From NCBI GenBank assembly GCA_002104905.1, contig MCFE01000153.1, positions 88,523 to 152,522 on the forward strand: DNA of 64,000 nt. The letters run 5' to 3'. The notes below the pieces were generated by a model. That model worked only from the letters and a program-made list of their open reading frames with translations, had not been told where the DNA came from and made no database searches. Below, one piece after another: positions 10,882 to 21,518 of the stretch (its first letter is position 1; each line of letters opens with the position of its first letter). A program made the translations under genes and the position numbers. The DNA comes from Basidiobolus meristosporus CBS 931.73. Taxonomy: Eukaryota > Basidiobolomycota > Basidiobolomycetes > Basidiobolales > Basidiobolaceae.

Positions 10882-11900
10882 ATGTCATTAGGATACGCTA
10901 ACCCTCTAACAACATACAAGATGTTAAGAAAGATGTTTTATTGGAAAAAAATGATGACCACAGTTGTGAATACGCTACAAAGATGCTCCACCTGCAAAAG
11001 ATTTAACCAAAGTCAAAAGATAGGGACAACCGCACCAATACCGCTTGACCTACCCTTCTATTGGGTAGGGATTGACTTTGTTGGGCCCTTTTTGAAAACA
11101 AAGAAAGGAGAACAATACATAATAATTGCTACCAATTATTTCTCACAGTGGGTAGAAGCCCAAGCCATCCAAAATAAAGACCAGAAGACAACCGCCCAAT
11201 TCATTCTGGAACACCTCATCTGCTGGCATGGATATCCTCAGATACTCCTGTCCAACAATGGTGGCTCCTTCCTGAACAACACCGTGGCCCACTTGTGCAA
11301 AATGATGGGCGTGAAACAGGTCTTCACAGTCGCGTATCCCCCCCAGACCAATGGATTAACCAAGAGGATGGACCAGACGTGTTGCTGCATACTAGAGAAG
11401 CTCCACTGGGAACTACCCCAATCATGGGCCAATCTACTCCCACTGACACTCCTAGCAATGCGTACAATACCAAATAAAATGACAGGTTTCTCCCTGTACA
11501 AAGTGTTGTACGTACAAAGGCCCAAGTGGTGTAAAGAAGTTGAATTGGCAATGGAAGGTATTCCCTTGACAACACATAACAACTATGTAGAAAGGTTGAT
11601 ACACCATATTGCCCACCTATACATAAAAGTATTTGAAAATGTCAACAAGCACCTTCCCTCTCCACCCAAAAATGAGAAACTAATGGGACAAAAGTGGAAA
11701 CCAGGCGATAAAGTGTGGTACAATCAAACTGTTGCAGGCCTCAAGTTTTGCCCATGATATACACCCCAATGGATTGGCCCTTGCACTGTCATTAGCTTGG
11801 ACCATGGTCCAAAGTACACCAATACCCTGAACAACAGACAATCTGCAATGTAGCACCAGCCCATCTGAAACCATTTAATGATGATCCACCAATCATCACT
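10882..11900 (+). pseudogene. Gypsy integrase
   Basis: Zinc-binding remnant CSTCKRFN, then the core: VGIDFVGPF keeps the first catalytic aspartate, but the second (usually LSDNGG) is asparagine in LLSNNGG and the glutamate (usually NGLTERMNQ) is lysine in NGLTKRMDQ. Both are single G-to-A changes. A GDKVW motif near residue 277 marks the C-terminal domain, after which a stop breaks the frame. It cannot be catalytic. Confidence 0.92.
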
Positions 11901-12008
11901 GAAACCAAAGTGTGATTAAACAATTATCAGGACAAGGATAGAGGAAGACACAGGATACATACAAAGTTTATTAAAGGAGATTTTAGTTGATATAGGCACA
12001 TATGATAT

Positions 12009-13214
12009 GTGCAAGGAAGTTTGCCCAAAGGGAAGAATAAAAGAATGCATATGGAAAGCGCCAAAGGAAACAGTTCACCCAAAACTGGCAATACCCCTCC
12101 CACCAGCAAGAACCAAGAGGATATCAACAACAAAACTGACCTGCAAGTGTTGAAAGATATGGTACAAGTGTTATGTGCAACAAGAGCCACCTAGGAAGAG
12201 TTGTTTGCTGGAGCAGTCACGTTGATACAAGACACAATCAGAGAGGGACAAGACAAGCTACCCACACCAATACAAAGCATGGAGATACTACCTAAGAAGA
12301 CCGTGTACCACCTAAGAGGAGGTTCCTTGATCATTAAGGAGTAGGACGCCACACTGATTCCCATATCCATACTGGACACAGTCAGACAGAAGACACAAGG
12401 AATCAACTGTTGCGCCCTCACAAGACCTTGAGAGCCCCCCTGTTTTGTTGCATACTTGCCATTGATAGGTACCACGGTTGTTGAGGTATATGCAGACCTG
12501 GTACAAGCAGCAAGAGCACCAGAAGTAGAACTCCCAATCAAGGGACTCCTCCAAGAAATTTGCAAACATCTCAAACAGCATTTCCAAGAAGGAACCATCT
12601 TAGAGAAGATACGCCAACAGATTAAATACACGGGCCAGTTAACCCATGCAATCCACCAAGTTGCTGTGTTACAACTATTACAGTGGTTTACCATAGGACA
12701 ACTCAGGAACCAGTACAAAGTCCAACTCCAAGAAGCCAAAGAAACCACTGCAGACTCTGTAGAAACCATGAGGCAAGTACAAAAGCGCCTCAATTGTGCC
12801 ACAGTTTCTACAGAAGAACTACAATATGTCTCAGAAGAAGCAAAAACTTGTTACCAACAATGGGTGACTGCTAACCAAGTGTACACCCTCTTGAAAAGGT
12901 CCCCCACCATCATATTGAACACAAAAAGGACAAACCCCAACAACATTTGCAAGATAAAGAAGCAAGACTTTATCATGCTATTGCACCTTTTCTTGTTCTC
13001 TGACCCTCCCAAGGAACTTACCCAGAACCCTATGGTTTGCCAACTATTTGGCTCTGTGGAAAACATCCCTCAAGCAACGCAAGCCGCACCCCACTCTGCT
13101 GCCAAATGGTATCAGGTATTTGCCTGCAACCCCCTTGCAAGTGACAACCAGCAATGGTACTATGGTGACTCCCCATGCTCCGTGAACAAAATTGACCCTG
13201 TAGAAGCAAGTTAG
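12009..13214 (+). pseudogene. third ORF of the Gypsy element, downstream of integrase
   Basis: About 400 codons in one frame between integrase and the 3' LTR, broken by three stops (near 12192, 12342 and 12429) that transitions could explain. The longest open part is 12456-13214. The product would be glutamine-rich and helical (coiled-coil-like around 12560-12860), with a C-terminal part rich in W, Y and C. I recognise no domain: no signal peptide or transmembrane anchor typical of an envelope protein. It occupies the position where some Gypsy elements carry an extra ORF. Confidence 0.6.
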
Positions 13215-13259
13215 TCAAAAGAACTTCAAGGACAAAGCTCCCTCTTAACCCCTGGGATA

Positions 13260-13632
13260 TGTGAGTACTAAATGCAGTACCCACTCATTGCCCAACAGTT
13301 CTCCCCAGAGTCCTACCAAAAGTCCCCCAGTATCCTCCCAATGATTCCCCCATGCACCCTCCCTCCTATCCTACCCTTATCTAGTTAGAACACTTACCAT
13401 AACAGGAAGGTGTTCACACCCCTATTTTATAACACATTGACTATTATCTAAGCCCCCCCCCAAGTGATATATATATGTACCCAATTGAACCAAGACAGAG
13501 AGATTTTGGTATGGAATAAACACAAGTCTTTATTACCTTGCTACCTTCTATTGGAAGCTATTCTGAACTAAGTGGTACTGACTTGACCTACAAGCTCTCC
13601 CACTCACCAAGTACAGTCAGTAATAACCCACA
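13260..13632 (+). repeat. Gypsy 3' LTR
   Basis: Nearly identical to 6919-7291. It is followed immediately by the duplicated target AAGGT and then by Copia B sequence resuming in the protease/pre-integrase region. Confidence 0.93.
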
Positions 13633-13637
13633 AAGGT

Positions 13638-14669
13638 CAGTGTATGGCTTCCTTCACCGTTTCTTAGGTTTACTTAGATAGTTCCTTCTCCCACTGCATC
13701 AAGTGTTCTATTGTCACCCATGAAAACCTTCTTGATTTGAATTTCTTGATATTGGGTTAAAAGTTCTTTTTGTGTGTAAAGTGTTGCAATGCTCCAGAGT
13801 CAATATACCACATCTGAGAATCCTTGTTTGTGGTCAGATTTAGTGCAGATATGAATAGTCTATCCTCAGTTGTTGCAGCATTTCCATATTCAGGCTTTTT
13901 CTGCTGACTATCTTTCTTTTTGAAGCACTGGTCTGATGTGTGTCCTTTCCTTTTGCAGTAGTTGCAAGACAGGTTGCTGTGCCTTTGTAAGGTCTTGGGT
14001 ACCTCCGTTGTTGGTTATCATTGCTTATTAACGCATTTTCTTATTCCTTCTTATTGGTGCTTGATTTTCTTAATTGTTCATCCAGGGGCCTTCAATACAC
14101 AAAATTTAAGGTAAAATCTTCAGTTCTGGACTCTAGGGCTGATACAAGACCCAGCAACTCATCTGTCAGGCTATTCAGGATGGTAACTATCACATCCTCA
14201 TCAGTAGTTGGTATGCCCACAGATTCCATTTCATCTACCATCAGGGTAACTCTGTTAATTAGATTTTTCATTTCTTCTCCTGGCAGCATCTTTGTAGTAA
14301 AGAATTTTTGTCTCAGATACGTTTTCTTAGCAGCTGAACATGACTGGTAGGTGTCTTCTAATGCCTTCCAGGCATTCTTTGCCATTTTTGCTCTTCAGCA
14401 TTGAATTAGCAATTTGTCTTTAACATTAAGGCATATGCAGTTAAAGGCACTTTGTTCTTTCTACTGGTACTTTAAGGCTTCCTCTCCCACATCTTTAGGA
14501 GGGCATTCTTCTCCCATGACAATATCTCAAAGGCCTCCTTCTTGCAGCAGCATTTTCATCTTCACCTTCCACACTTGGTAGTTAGATCCATCCAACTTTT
14601 CAGCAGAGGGAGAAATTCCAGTAATAGCAGTAGTAGATATTGCAGAGAGTGACAGCTTGGGGCTCATAA
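13638..14669 (-). pseudogene. Copia B Gag, knuckle and protease start
   Basis: Reading from the right on the minus strand: Gag start MSPKLSLSAISTT, the LDGSNYQVWKVKM segment, then the UBN2-type Gag core at 14092-14385 (the MAKNAWKALEDTYQ and MLPGEEMKNLINRVTLM segments), a CCHC knuckle near 13920-13970 and the start of the protease, up to the Gypsy insertion. Stops and shifts break it. Confidence 0.85.
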
Positions 14670-14671
14670 CC
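14660..14671 (-). promoter_or_regulatory. Copia B primer binding site (half-tRNA iMet type) overlapping the gag start
   Basis: Directly inside the 5' LTR the minus strand reads GGTTATGAGCCC, complementary to the anticodon stem-loop typical of initiator tRNA-Met (GGGCTCATAACC). Drosophila copia is known to prime from an internally cleaved initiator tRNA-Met at a similar sequence. The ATGAGCCCC inside it is the apparent Gag start (MSP...). Confidence 0.75.
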
Positions 14672-15020
14672 TGTTGTAAGAGTCTTGGAGATATTGGATG
14701 TGATTGGGTGAACAAGTAGATTATGTGATTTTAACATAATGATTTATTGAATGTAAAAGTAGTATTTATTCCTTTACCTGGTCTTGGCATTACAAACATG
14801 TAGAATATGTTAAGGAAGGTCCCAAGAGCATGTATGCAAAGATTGGGGCTGTTTGGACAACTTTGAGAATTTTCATGTTCTGGGTACCTGGTATTTTGGT
14901 GAAAATATTCCAAGTAAATCCCAACAAGGAATTTGGTCAGTATTCTCTAGGATTTGAAGGTAATGATCTAAGTGACTAAGTTAGGTGAATATTTAGATGG
15001 AATTATGAATTTTTACAACA
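14672..15020 (-). repeat. Copia B 5' LTR
   Basis: 349 bp, TGTTGTAAGAG...TTTACAACA. GGTGT right after it (15021-15025) is the intact version of the duplicated target. Confidence 0.88.
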
Positions 15021-15885
15021 GGTGTAACCTGTGGTGGATCTTCAGTCTTCCAAGTTTTGCCCCCAATCAGCATCAGAGTATCCCACAAGATCCTGTTCTG
15101 AATTCCTATAGGTGTATCCTAAGCAGATATCAGCAGTTCCTTCTAGGTATCCAAAAATTCTCTTAATTGCTGCAATATGATCTTATCCATAGTTCTGAAT
15201 ATGCTGACTGACAACTCCCACTGAATATGAGATATCTGAACATTTTCTAAGCATGCTATACATCAGACTGCCAGCCATAGATTAATAAGGAAAGTCAGGG
15301 CTTTCAGATGGCACAAAGCTCTCTTGATTTGGTAGAGTTTTGACCAAGTTGAGATTTTTCTCCATTGGGGTAGTGGCCAGTTTACAGTCTTCCATTTGGT
15401 ACTTCTTTAGTATATCTTGAATATACTTGGATTGGCTTAGGGTGATAGTCTGGGTACTTCTGTCTATGGAGAACTTTATCCCTAAGTATTAACTGAGATT
15501 TCCTAGATTGGACATCTTGAACTCCTTAGATAGGCTGGATTTAGTCTCTTCCAATGTTTCCAAGTTATTGGTGGCTATAGTAAGATCATCCACATATAGA
15601 GCTAATAGAGCTGGATTTGCTAAATCTGGCCTATAGTATATACTATAGTCAGCATTACTCCTTTGAGGCTCAAGTATTTCAAATAAGAATCTATGATGCA
15701 ATTCAAGGCTCTTTGTGATTGTTTGAGTCTATATTCAAAAATGCAGTTTTTGCATCCATTTGATGAATAAAAAACTTATATTTGGCAGCAATAGCCAATA
15801 TTAATCTGATGGAGCTACACTTAGCTACCAGTGCAAAGGTCTCAGTATGGTCAAGTCCTTTTGTTTGCAAGTATCCTTTGGCCAC
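15021..15885 (-). pseudogene. Copia A RNase H start and reverse transcriptase
   Basis: Begins in mid RNase H where the left fragment stopped at 1222. RT at 15489-15701 retains an intact LYVDDLTIATNN box, and 15703-15885 contains KCSSIRLILAIAAKYKFF and IHQMDAKTAFLN. Frameshifts separate the pieces, and a stretch between TAFLN and the YVDD segment is deleted. Confidence 0.88.
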
Positions 15886-17747
15886 AAGTCTTGCTTTGTA
15901 TCTTTCAATTGTATCATCAGCCTTGTATTTTGTCTTAAAGACCCATCTGCATCCAATTGATTTTCAGTTGATTGGTAATTTGAACCAAGTCCCAAGTTTG
16001 CTTTGCCATTAGGGCCAGATATTCCTCAGTCATTGTAGATATCCAAAACCTTGCTGGAGGGCTATTTAGGGCTTCTTTTACAGTCTGGGGCTCAACATTA
16101 TGGACTGAATAGGCATAGGCTAAGTTTCTACCCTCATTGATGTAGTTATTTAGGCTATTTCTTGTCTGGTGGGACCTCTGAGCATTTGATTATGAAATGG
16201 TCACTACTGGGATATTTCTGGGCACTGATTTAGGCTTAACAACAATTGAAAAGTCCCCTGGAGTGACAAAACTCTCATTGTTTTGCTCTGATTCATTCCT
16301 GACAATTGGTAGACTTGAGAGTAGATTTTTGTCATCATCTGATGTCATTTTTTGTGAAAACTTGGAATATTCATCAAATAACACATCCATGGACTTTATC
16401 AGCTTCTTTGCTTTGGCATTATAGAGTCTGTATGCTTTACTCTCATTGCAGTAGCCTAAGAATATGCATTTTACACTTTTTGGCTGAAATCTTGACTGAT
16501 TTCCAGGCAGTCCTTGGCATATGCTGTACACCCAAATATTCTTAGATGCTCTGCACTTGCTCTGTATCCTTACCATGCTGCAAATGGAGTAGAGTCACAT
16601 AGTATACTGCTAGAATTCCTATTTTTAAGATATACAGCTGTGGCAGCTGATTATGCCCAAAAATTGTAGGATAATTTTTGATCATGGATCATAGATCTTG
16701 CCATATCAATTATTGATCTGTTTGCACATTCTGCTACTCTATTTTGCTGTGGGGAGTATGGTACAGTAGTCTCTTGCTTTATCCTATGAATTTTGCAGAA
16801 GTGGAAGAAGAGTTTTGAGGTATATTCTCCACCATTGTGAGGGTGTGTTTTCTTGATTATTTCACCAGTTTTTCTCTCCACCATGGCTTTAAGCTCTCTG
16901 AGCTTAGACAGAGCTTCTTCCTTTCTCTCCATGAGTTAGACCCATGTGCATCTTGTATAATCATCAATAAAAGAGACTAAATACTTCATCCTGCTTGAGG
17001 ATAATTTTGCATTGGTCCACACAGATCTGAGTAAATTAGTTCTATTTTTTTCTTAATTTTGATTAACCCAGAGCTCTTGGATGGTTGTCTGGCTTGTTTC
17101 CCATATATGCAGGCTTCAAAGTGCACCAAATTAGCTGAGGGATCAACTTTTATTCTGGAAATTAGCTGATATTTGATCATTGTGCAAACATTATCAAAAT
17201 TGATGTGTCCCAATCTCCTGTGCCAAAGCATTGGTGATTCTGCATTCAAGTTATTTATATTGGCTTCTGGATATGATGGAATACAAGTCAACTTATACAT
17301 ATTCTTATTTCTGATACGCAAAGCAATATGAGCACCATTTTGATCAGTGATCTTGCATCCAGAATTGTCAAAGCTGAAACTGAGTCCTTCTGTTGTGGCC
17401 TTGCTTACAGATAGTAGGTTCTTGGCTATTTCTGATACATAGAGCACTTCTTTGAAGGCCAGTGTATGGCTTCCTTTACTGCTTCTAAGGTTTACCTGGA
17501 GAGTTCCTTCTCCCACTGCATCAAGTGTTCTATTGTCACCCATGAAAGTCTTTTTAATTGGAATTTCTGGATATTTGGTAAAAAGCTCTTTTTGGTGTGT
17601 AAAGTGTTGAGATGCTCTAGAGTCAATATACCACATATAAGAATCCTTATCTGTGGTCATATTTAGTGCAGATATGAGTAGTCTACCTTCAGCTGTGGCA
17701 GCATTTCTATATTCAGGCTTTTTCTGCTGACTATCTCTCTTTTTCAA
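15886..17747 (-). pseudogene. Copia A integrase and protease
   Basis: From right to left on the minus strand: protease start with the active site altered (MWYIDSRASQHF, usually D-S-G/A-A), FMGDNRTLDAVGEGTL, pre-integrase HRRLGHINFDN and CIYGKQARQP, LIYSDLCGPMQ, then 16651-16932 with the HNGGEYTS and PQQNRVAECANRS core segments, and 16190-16576 with FLGYCNESKAYRL. Several stops and shifts break it. Confidence 0.88.
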
Positions 17748-18491
17748 GCACTGGTCTCATGTATGTCCTTTCATTTTGCAGTAGTTGCAAAACAGGTTGC
17801 TATTGCCTTTAGAAGGTCTTGAGCATCTTCTTTGTTGGCTATCATTACTTATTGAAGCATTTTCTTCTTTCTTCTTATAGGCTCTTGACTTTCTTAATTC
17901 TTCATCCAGAAGCCTACCATATATGTAATTTAAGGTCAAATCTTTAGTTCTAGACTCTAGGGCTGATACAAGGCCCTGAAACTTGTCTGTCAGGCTATTC
18001 AGGATAGTCACTATCACATCCTCACCAGCAGTTGGTACACCCACAGATTCCATCTCATCCTCCAGCAGGGTGATTCTGATAGTTAGATTTTTCATTTCTT
18101 CTTCTGGCAGCATCTTTGTAGTAAGGAATTTTTGTCTAAGATACATTTTCTTGGTAGCTGAAAATGACTGGTGGGTGTCTTCTAATGCCTTTCAGGCACT
18201 CTTTGCTGTTTTTGCTCTTGAGCACTGAATTAGCAATTTGACTTTAACATTAAGGCAAATGCAGTTAGAGGTACTGTGTTCTTTCTTCCGGTACTATAAG
18301 GATTCCTCTCCCACATTTTTAGGAGGGCATTATTCACTCATGACAATATCCCAAAGGCCTCTTTCTTGTAGCAGCATCTCCATCTTCACCTTCACACTTA
18401 ATAGTTAGATCCATCCAACTTTTCAGCAGAGGGAAAAATTCCAGTAATAGCAGTAGTAGACATTGCACAGAGTGACAGCTTGGGGCTCATA
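17748..18491 (-). pseudogene. Copia A Gag with CCHC knuckle
   Basis: Gag core at 17757-18146 (MLPEEEMKNLTIRITLL, VTILNSLTDKFQGLVSALES) followed by a zinc knuckle CNYCKMKGHT-stop-DQC near 17745-17790, interrupted by a TGA. The Gag start at 18490 again overlaps the primer binding site. Confidence 0.85.
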
Positions 18492-18494
18492 ACC
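18483..18494 (-). promoter_or_regulatory. Copia A primer binding site (half-tRNA iMet type)
   Basis: Same GGTTATGAGCCC sequence and placement as in Copia B, immediately inside the 5' LTR. Confidence 0.75.
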
Positions 18495-18841
18495 TGTTGT
18501 AAGAGTCTTGGAGATATTGGAAGTGATTGGGTGAGCAAGTAGATTATGTGGTTTTCACTAAATCATTTATTGAATGGAAAAGTAATATTTATACTTTTAC
18601 ATGGTATTGTCATAAACCATGTAAAATAGGTTTAGAAAGGTCCCAAGAACATGCGTGCAAAGTTTGGGGCTGTTTGAACAATGTTGAGAATTTTCATAAT
18701 CTGGGTAACTGATATTTTGATGAAAATACTCCGAGTAAATCCCAACAAGGATTTTGGTCGGTATTCTCTGAGATTTGAAGGTAATGATCAAAGTGACTAA
18801 GCTAGGTGAATACTTAGGTGGAATTACAAATGTTTACAACA
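18495..18841 (-). repeat. Copia A 5' LTR
   Basis: 347 bp, TGTTGTAAGAG...TTTACAACA, homologous to the other Copia LTRs. Confidence 0.88.
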
Positions 18842-19211
18842 GTAAATGACAAAACCTTGACTTGCCCAAATGTGGGTCAATTTTGCTCAAATGAGATGCA
18901 TTGGATAGCTCAGAGGCTATATATCACTACTACAATCTGACAATCAGACCCAGCTCATTAGTCAAGCCTGTACAACTGATTAAAGTCAATGATTAGTATT
19001 ACATCAGATGAATCAGATTTTTAGGCATACAATTAAGTAGATATGCACATTGAATTACAAGTTACTTCTTCAATTAAGTTAAACACAAATGTATACACTA
19101 TTGGACAATACATTAATCTGGTATGCAACACATTTAAATTTTATATGCTTATTCCACATTGCACACTCTCACTATGTATTTATTACCCATGAATATTTTG
19201 TTAAGTGGGAG
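18842..19211. other. AT-rich sequence without a recognisable gene
   Basis: Flank of Copia A. Short, stop-rich frames only; nothing assignable. Confidence 0.5.
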
Positions 19212-19564
19212 TGTTGCAATTAGTAAGTTGTCACCTAGATATTCATGCTAACTTAGTCACATAGATCTTACTCTTTGATTAGCACTCTGTCCTGACCAAA
19301 TTTCTTGTTGGGGTTTACTTGGAATTTTTTTCACCAAATTATCAAGTACCCAGATTATGATCTTTCTCAAAGTGGTCCAAAAGCCCCCAAACCTTGCACA
19401 CATATTCTTGAGACCTACCTTAACAAACTCTACATGTTTGTTTGCTCTACTTTATCAAAAGCATAAATACCATACTTTTGATAATCAATAAATCTTCAAG
19501 TGAATAACATGTAAATCCTCTAGTGCTCCACATCACTTCCAATACTCCTCAGAATATTGCAACA
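19212..19564 (+). repeat. solo or end LTR of a Copia relative, opposite orientation
   Basis: TGTTGCAATTAG...ATATTGCAACA. Read in reverse complement it aligns with the 349-bp Copia LTR, including the AAATCTTC..TGAATAACATG segment near its end. It is diverged and lies in plus orientation. The sequence following it (19565-19932) does not match the Copia gag start, so it is a solo LTR or belongs to a different subfamily. Confidence 0.75.
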
Positions 19565-19932
19565 GTTTTCCCTTAATAAGCTTGGGGCTTTATTCCCCTT
19601 CACACTAGAGTGGGGACAAAACCCACGCATTCCTAGTAAGCTTTTGCCAGTGGCTATAGATCCTAGTGAAAACCCCACACAAAAACACTTGAAATGAGTC
19701 AATCATATTTCTCCTAAAGACCAATATGCTGCAGATATTGTAACTACCACAAGGAAAAGAAATTATGAAAAGGCCAGCCAAATACCATTGTAATATCAGC
19801 TGAGCTCCAAGCTTCTCAAAACCAGCAATTCTTGGTATCTCAGGTACTAGCTGTTGGGCAGAGAAGCAGGCATATTTTCCAAGAGAAGACTGTTACCAAA
19901 AGATCAGGTATCTGCCACACAAGGAATACCAG
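19565..19932. other. unassigned sequence between antisense LTR pieces
   Basis: No clear ORF. The pairing with the partial LTR at 19933 suggests the remnant interior of a decayed element, but no domain is readable. Confidence 0.4.
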
Positions 19933-20113
19933 AGTTGTCCAAAGGCCTCCAGACTTTGCACACATGCACTTGGAGCCATGCTTCACATACTAAGCTTGTT
20001 TGGACTGCCAAGACCATGTAATAGTACACATACCGCTTTTACACAAAATAAGTGATTGGGTGAAAACCACATGATCTACTTGTTCTCCCAATATCTCCGA
20101 AACTCTTACAGCA
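19933..20113 (+). repeat. partial Copia LTR, opposite orientation
   Basis: Covers only the distal half of the LTR in plus orientation (GTTGTCCAAAGGCC...TTTGCACACATGC...ATCTACTTGTTCTCCCAA...CTCTTACAGCA). It marks the right edge of the repeat-rich block. Confidence 0.75.
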
Positions 20114-20654
20114 CCTAACAAACCTAAAGAGGCGAAGTTGAGCGGTCTATCATACGGAACTTGGTGGTGTTGGCAAATACAATTGAGTGATGTTCATGAT
20201 ACACCTCTCCCCCCCCCGCCGCCATAGTCTACACCATCAGGAGGTTGGCGATGGCGAGGTGATTACCGGTGCCGGGAATGGACATCTCCGCCAAGTTTGA
20301 TTGAGGGCTTCGTACTAGGGTACAACCAACCAGGCGATGCCCGGTGGCTGCGCCCAGTGGCCCATGACTAGCCGGGGATCAGGAAGAAGGTCGCAATGAA
20401 CCGCTCGTGCACAGTACCATCGGAACGGTGGATGCGGAGTGGATGGGCCGAAATTGGGTACCTGAATTTCCAGGAGGTTCCTACCCCATTGCGCCATTCG
20501 ATCTGGATGAGAATTAGCGAACTTTTTTCGAGAACCATCTGAAGTTGAAGGGTGGGGGGGAGTTGGATGGGATGATGTCACCCGATCGAGTGGGGGTGGC
20601 CGGGGGATATATCTACTGGTTGGTGGATCGAGGAAACGGGCGATATTTTTCAAC
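20114..20654 (+). other. upstream region of the FIT gene
   Basis: Composition changes here from AT-rich repeats to GC-richer unique DNA. No ORF of note and no clear TATA box; probably contains the promoter of the gene starting at 20655. Confidence 0.5.
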
Positions 20655-21518
20655 ATGAGTTCACCTTCGACCAACATGGACCTCCCGAAACCCGGCGCGC
20701 TGAAGGGGGAGGCCACCGCGGCCGGTGGGGAGGAGAAAGCCCCGGTGAAAGAGATGCAGCCCTCGGGTCCAAGCTGGTTGCGGGACGTATACCTTCGACC
20801 GGTACCCAAGATCGTGTTGGTTTACCTGGGCACGGCCTTGGTCGGGAGTCTGCTGCACCCGCTATTTCACCCCACCGAAACCTACTTCGCCGACAAGAGG
20901 AACGGGCTCAACCAGGTTTTCGTGAAGTATGGCTGGGGTTGGACCTCGGCCCTTTACCTTCTCTTCGTGACGTTCGTGTTTGCGAGGGGCGAACCGCAGA
21001 AGGCCGCCCCGTTCTGGACCCGTTGGTTCTTGGCCACCTCGTACTGGTACGTGTTGACGCAGTGGTTTTTGGGCCCCTCCGTGTCCGACCGAGTCTTCAC
21101 CCTCTCCGGAGGGGCGTGCACCGTGCCCGAGGTTTATGACTCGTTCACCTGTAAGCGGTTGGGAGGAGTGTGGGCTGGCGGGCACGACAGCTCGGGTCAC
21201 TGCATGCTTCTCATCCATGCGTCGCTGTTTCTGTGGGAGGAACTGCGAGCGGGCTGGTTCGACGCCAATTGGGACAAGCGGGTTAAAAGCAAGCCGACGT
21301 TCGTGGTGCTTCGTCTCGCGGTGCTAGGGCTGTTCGTGCTCTGGTGGTGGATGCTCCTCATGACGAACCTGTTTTTCCACAGCCTCCCCGAAAAGATAAG
21401 CGGGGTGACTCTGGGGGTGGCTTACTGGTACCTCGGCTACGGGTATCTCTTCCCGACGACCGCTTTCCCCGGTATCCCCCAGGCCAACCTGCACACGTTG
21501 GATGGGGAGAGCTGCTGA
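20655..21518 (+). CDS. SCS3: FIT-family (Scs3/FIT2-like) ER membrane acyl-CoA diphosphatase
   Basis: Single exon, 287 residues. After a polar N-terminus (1-48) come about six hydrophobic segments. The family signature is clear: GGHDSSGHCMLLIHASLFLWEEL around 176-197 in overlapping parts, and TNLFFHSLPEKISG around 237-250. Family knowledge: FIT proteins are ER enzymes needed for lipid-droplet formation and normal ER membranes; human FIT2 cleaves fatty acyl-CoA using two histidines, which correspond to H182 (SGH) and H242 (FFH) here, both present. A methionine at residue 8 is an alternative start. It is convergent with the phosphotransferase gene at 22040-23729, another ER phospholipid/neutral-lipid enzyme. 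The length fits the shorter fungal members. Confidence 0.9.
   Translation: MSSPSTNMDLPKPGALKGEATAAGGEEKAPVKEMQPSGPSWLRDVYLRPVPKIVLVYLGTALVGSLLHPLFHPTETYFADKRNGLNQVFVKYGWGWTSALYLLFVTFVFARGEPQKAAPFWTRWFLATSYWYVLTQWFLGPSVSDRVFTLSGGACTVPEVYDSFTCKRLGGVWAGGHDSSGHCMLLIHASLFLWEELRAGWFDANWDKRVKSKPTFVVLRLAVLGLFVLWWWMLLMTNLFFHSLPEKISGVTLGVAYWYLGYGYLFPTTAFPGIPQANLHTLDGESC

Larger units (their letters stand above)
6919..13632 (+). mobile_element. Ty3/Gypsy retrotransposon, full length, decayed
   Basis: Two 373-bp LTRs (6919-7291, 13260-13632) with TGTG...CACA ends flank gag, zinc knuckle, protease, RT, RNase H, integrase and a further ORF. A perfect 5-bp target duplication AAGGT (6914-6918, 13633-13637) proves insertion into Copia B. 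A TGGTGCTGTCTCTGCGG primer site starts at 7296, four bases after the LTR; I cannot name the tRNA. The LTRs differ at only about eight to ten positions, so this insertion is younger than its Copia hosts. Stops in pol are mainly TGA/TAG/TAA explainable by C-to-T or G-to-A changes. Confidence 0.93.
1223..15020 (-). mobile_element. Copia B: Ty1/Copia retrotransposon nested in Copia A
   Basis: LTRs 1223-1571 and 14672-15020 (349 bp each, TGTTG...CAACA) enclose minus-strand gag, protease, integrase, RT and RNase H sequence. The insertion site lies in the RNase H region of Copia A. The element is itself interrupted by a Gypsy element (6919-13632) and by a TIR-bounded insertion (2318-4937). By eye the two LTRs differ at roughly 30 positions (about 90% identity), so it is not recent. 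Its RT active site is mutated (YVDD reads CVGD) and all ORFs are broken. About 250 bp next to the 3' LTR are missing or replaced. Confidence 0.88.
475..18841 (-). mobile_element. Copia A: outer Ty1/Copia retrotransposon (interrupted)
   Basis: Minus-strand element: 5' LTR 18495-18841, gag, protease/integrase and RT/RNase H down to 15021, then an interruption by Copia B (1223-15020), then the RNase H end 805-1222 and 3' LTR 475-804. The two halves join at homologous RNase H positions: the sequence stopping at 1222 resumes at 15021, as comparison with the uninterrupted copy at 55153-55880 shows. Flanks TCAAA/GTAAA are only a weak target duplication. The LTRs are clearly diverged and the reading frame carries many stops and shifts, so this is the oldest layer of the nest. 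Confidence 0.85.

Noticed and set aside
12009-13214. retroviral-type envelope gene
   Set aside because: Position fits, but there is no signal peptide, transmembrane anchor or cleavage-site pattern.
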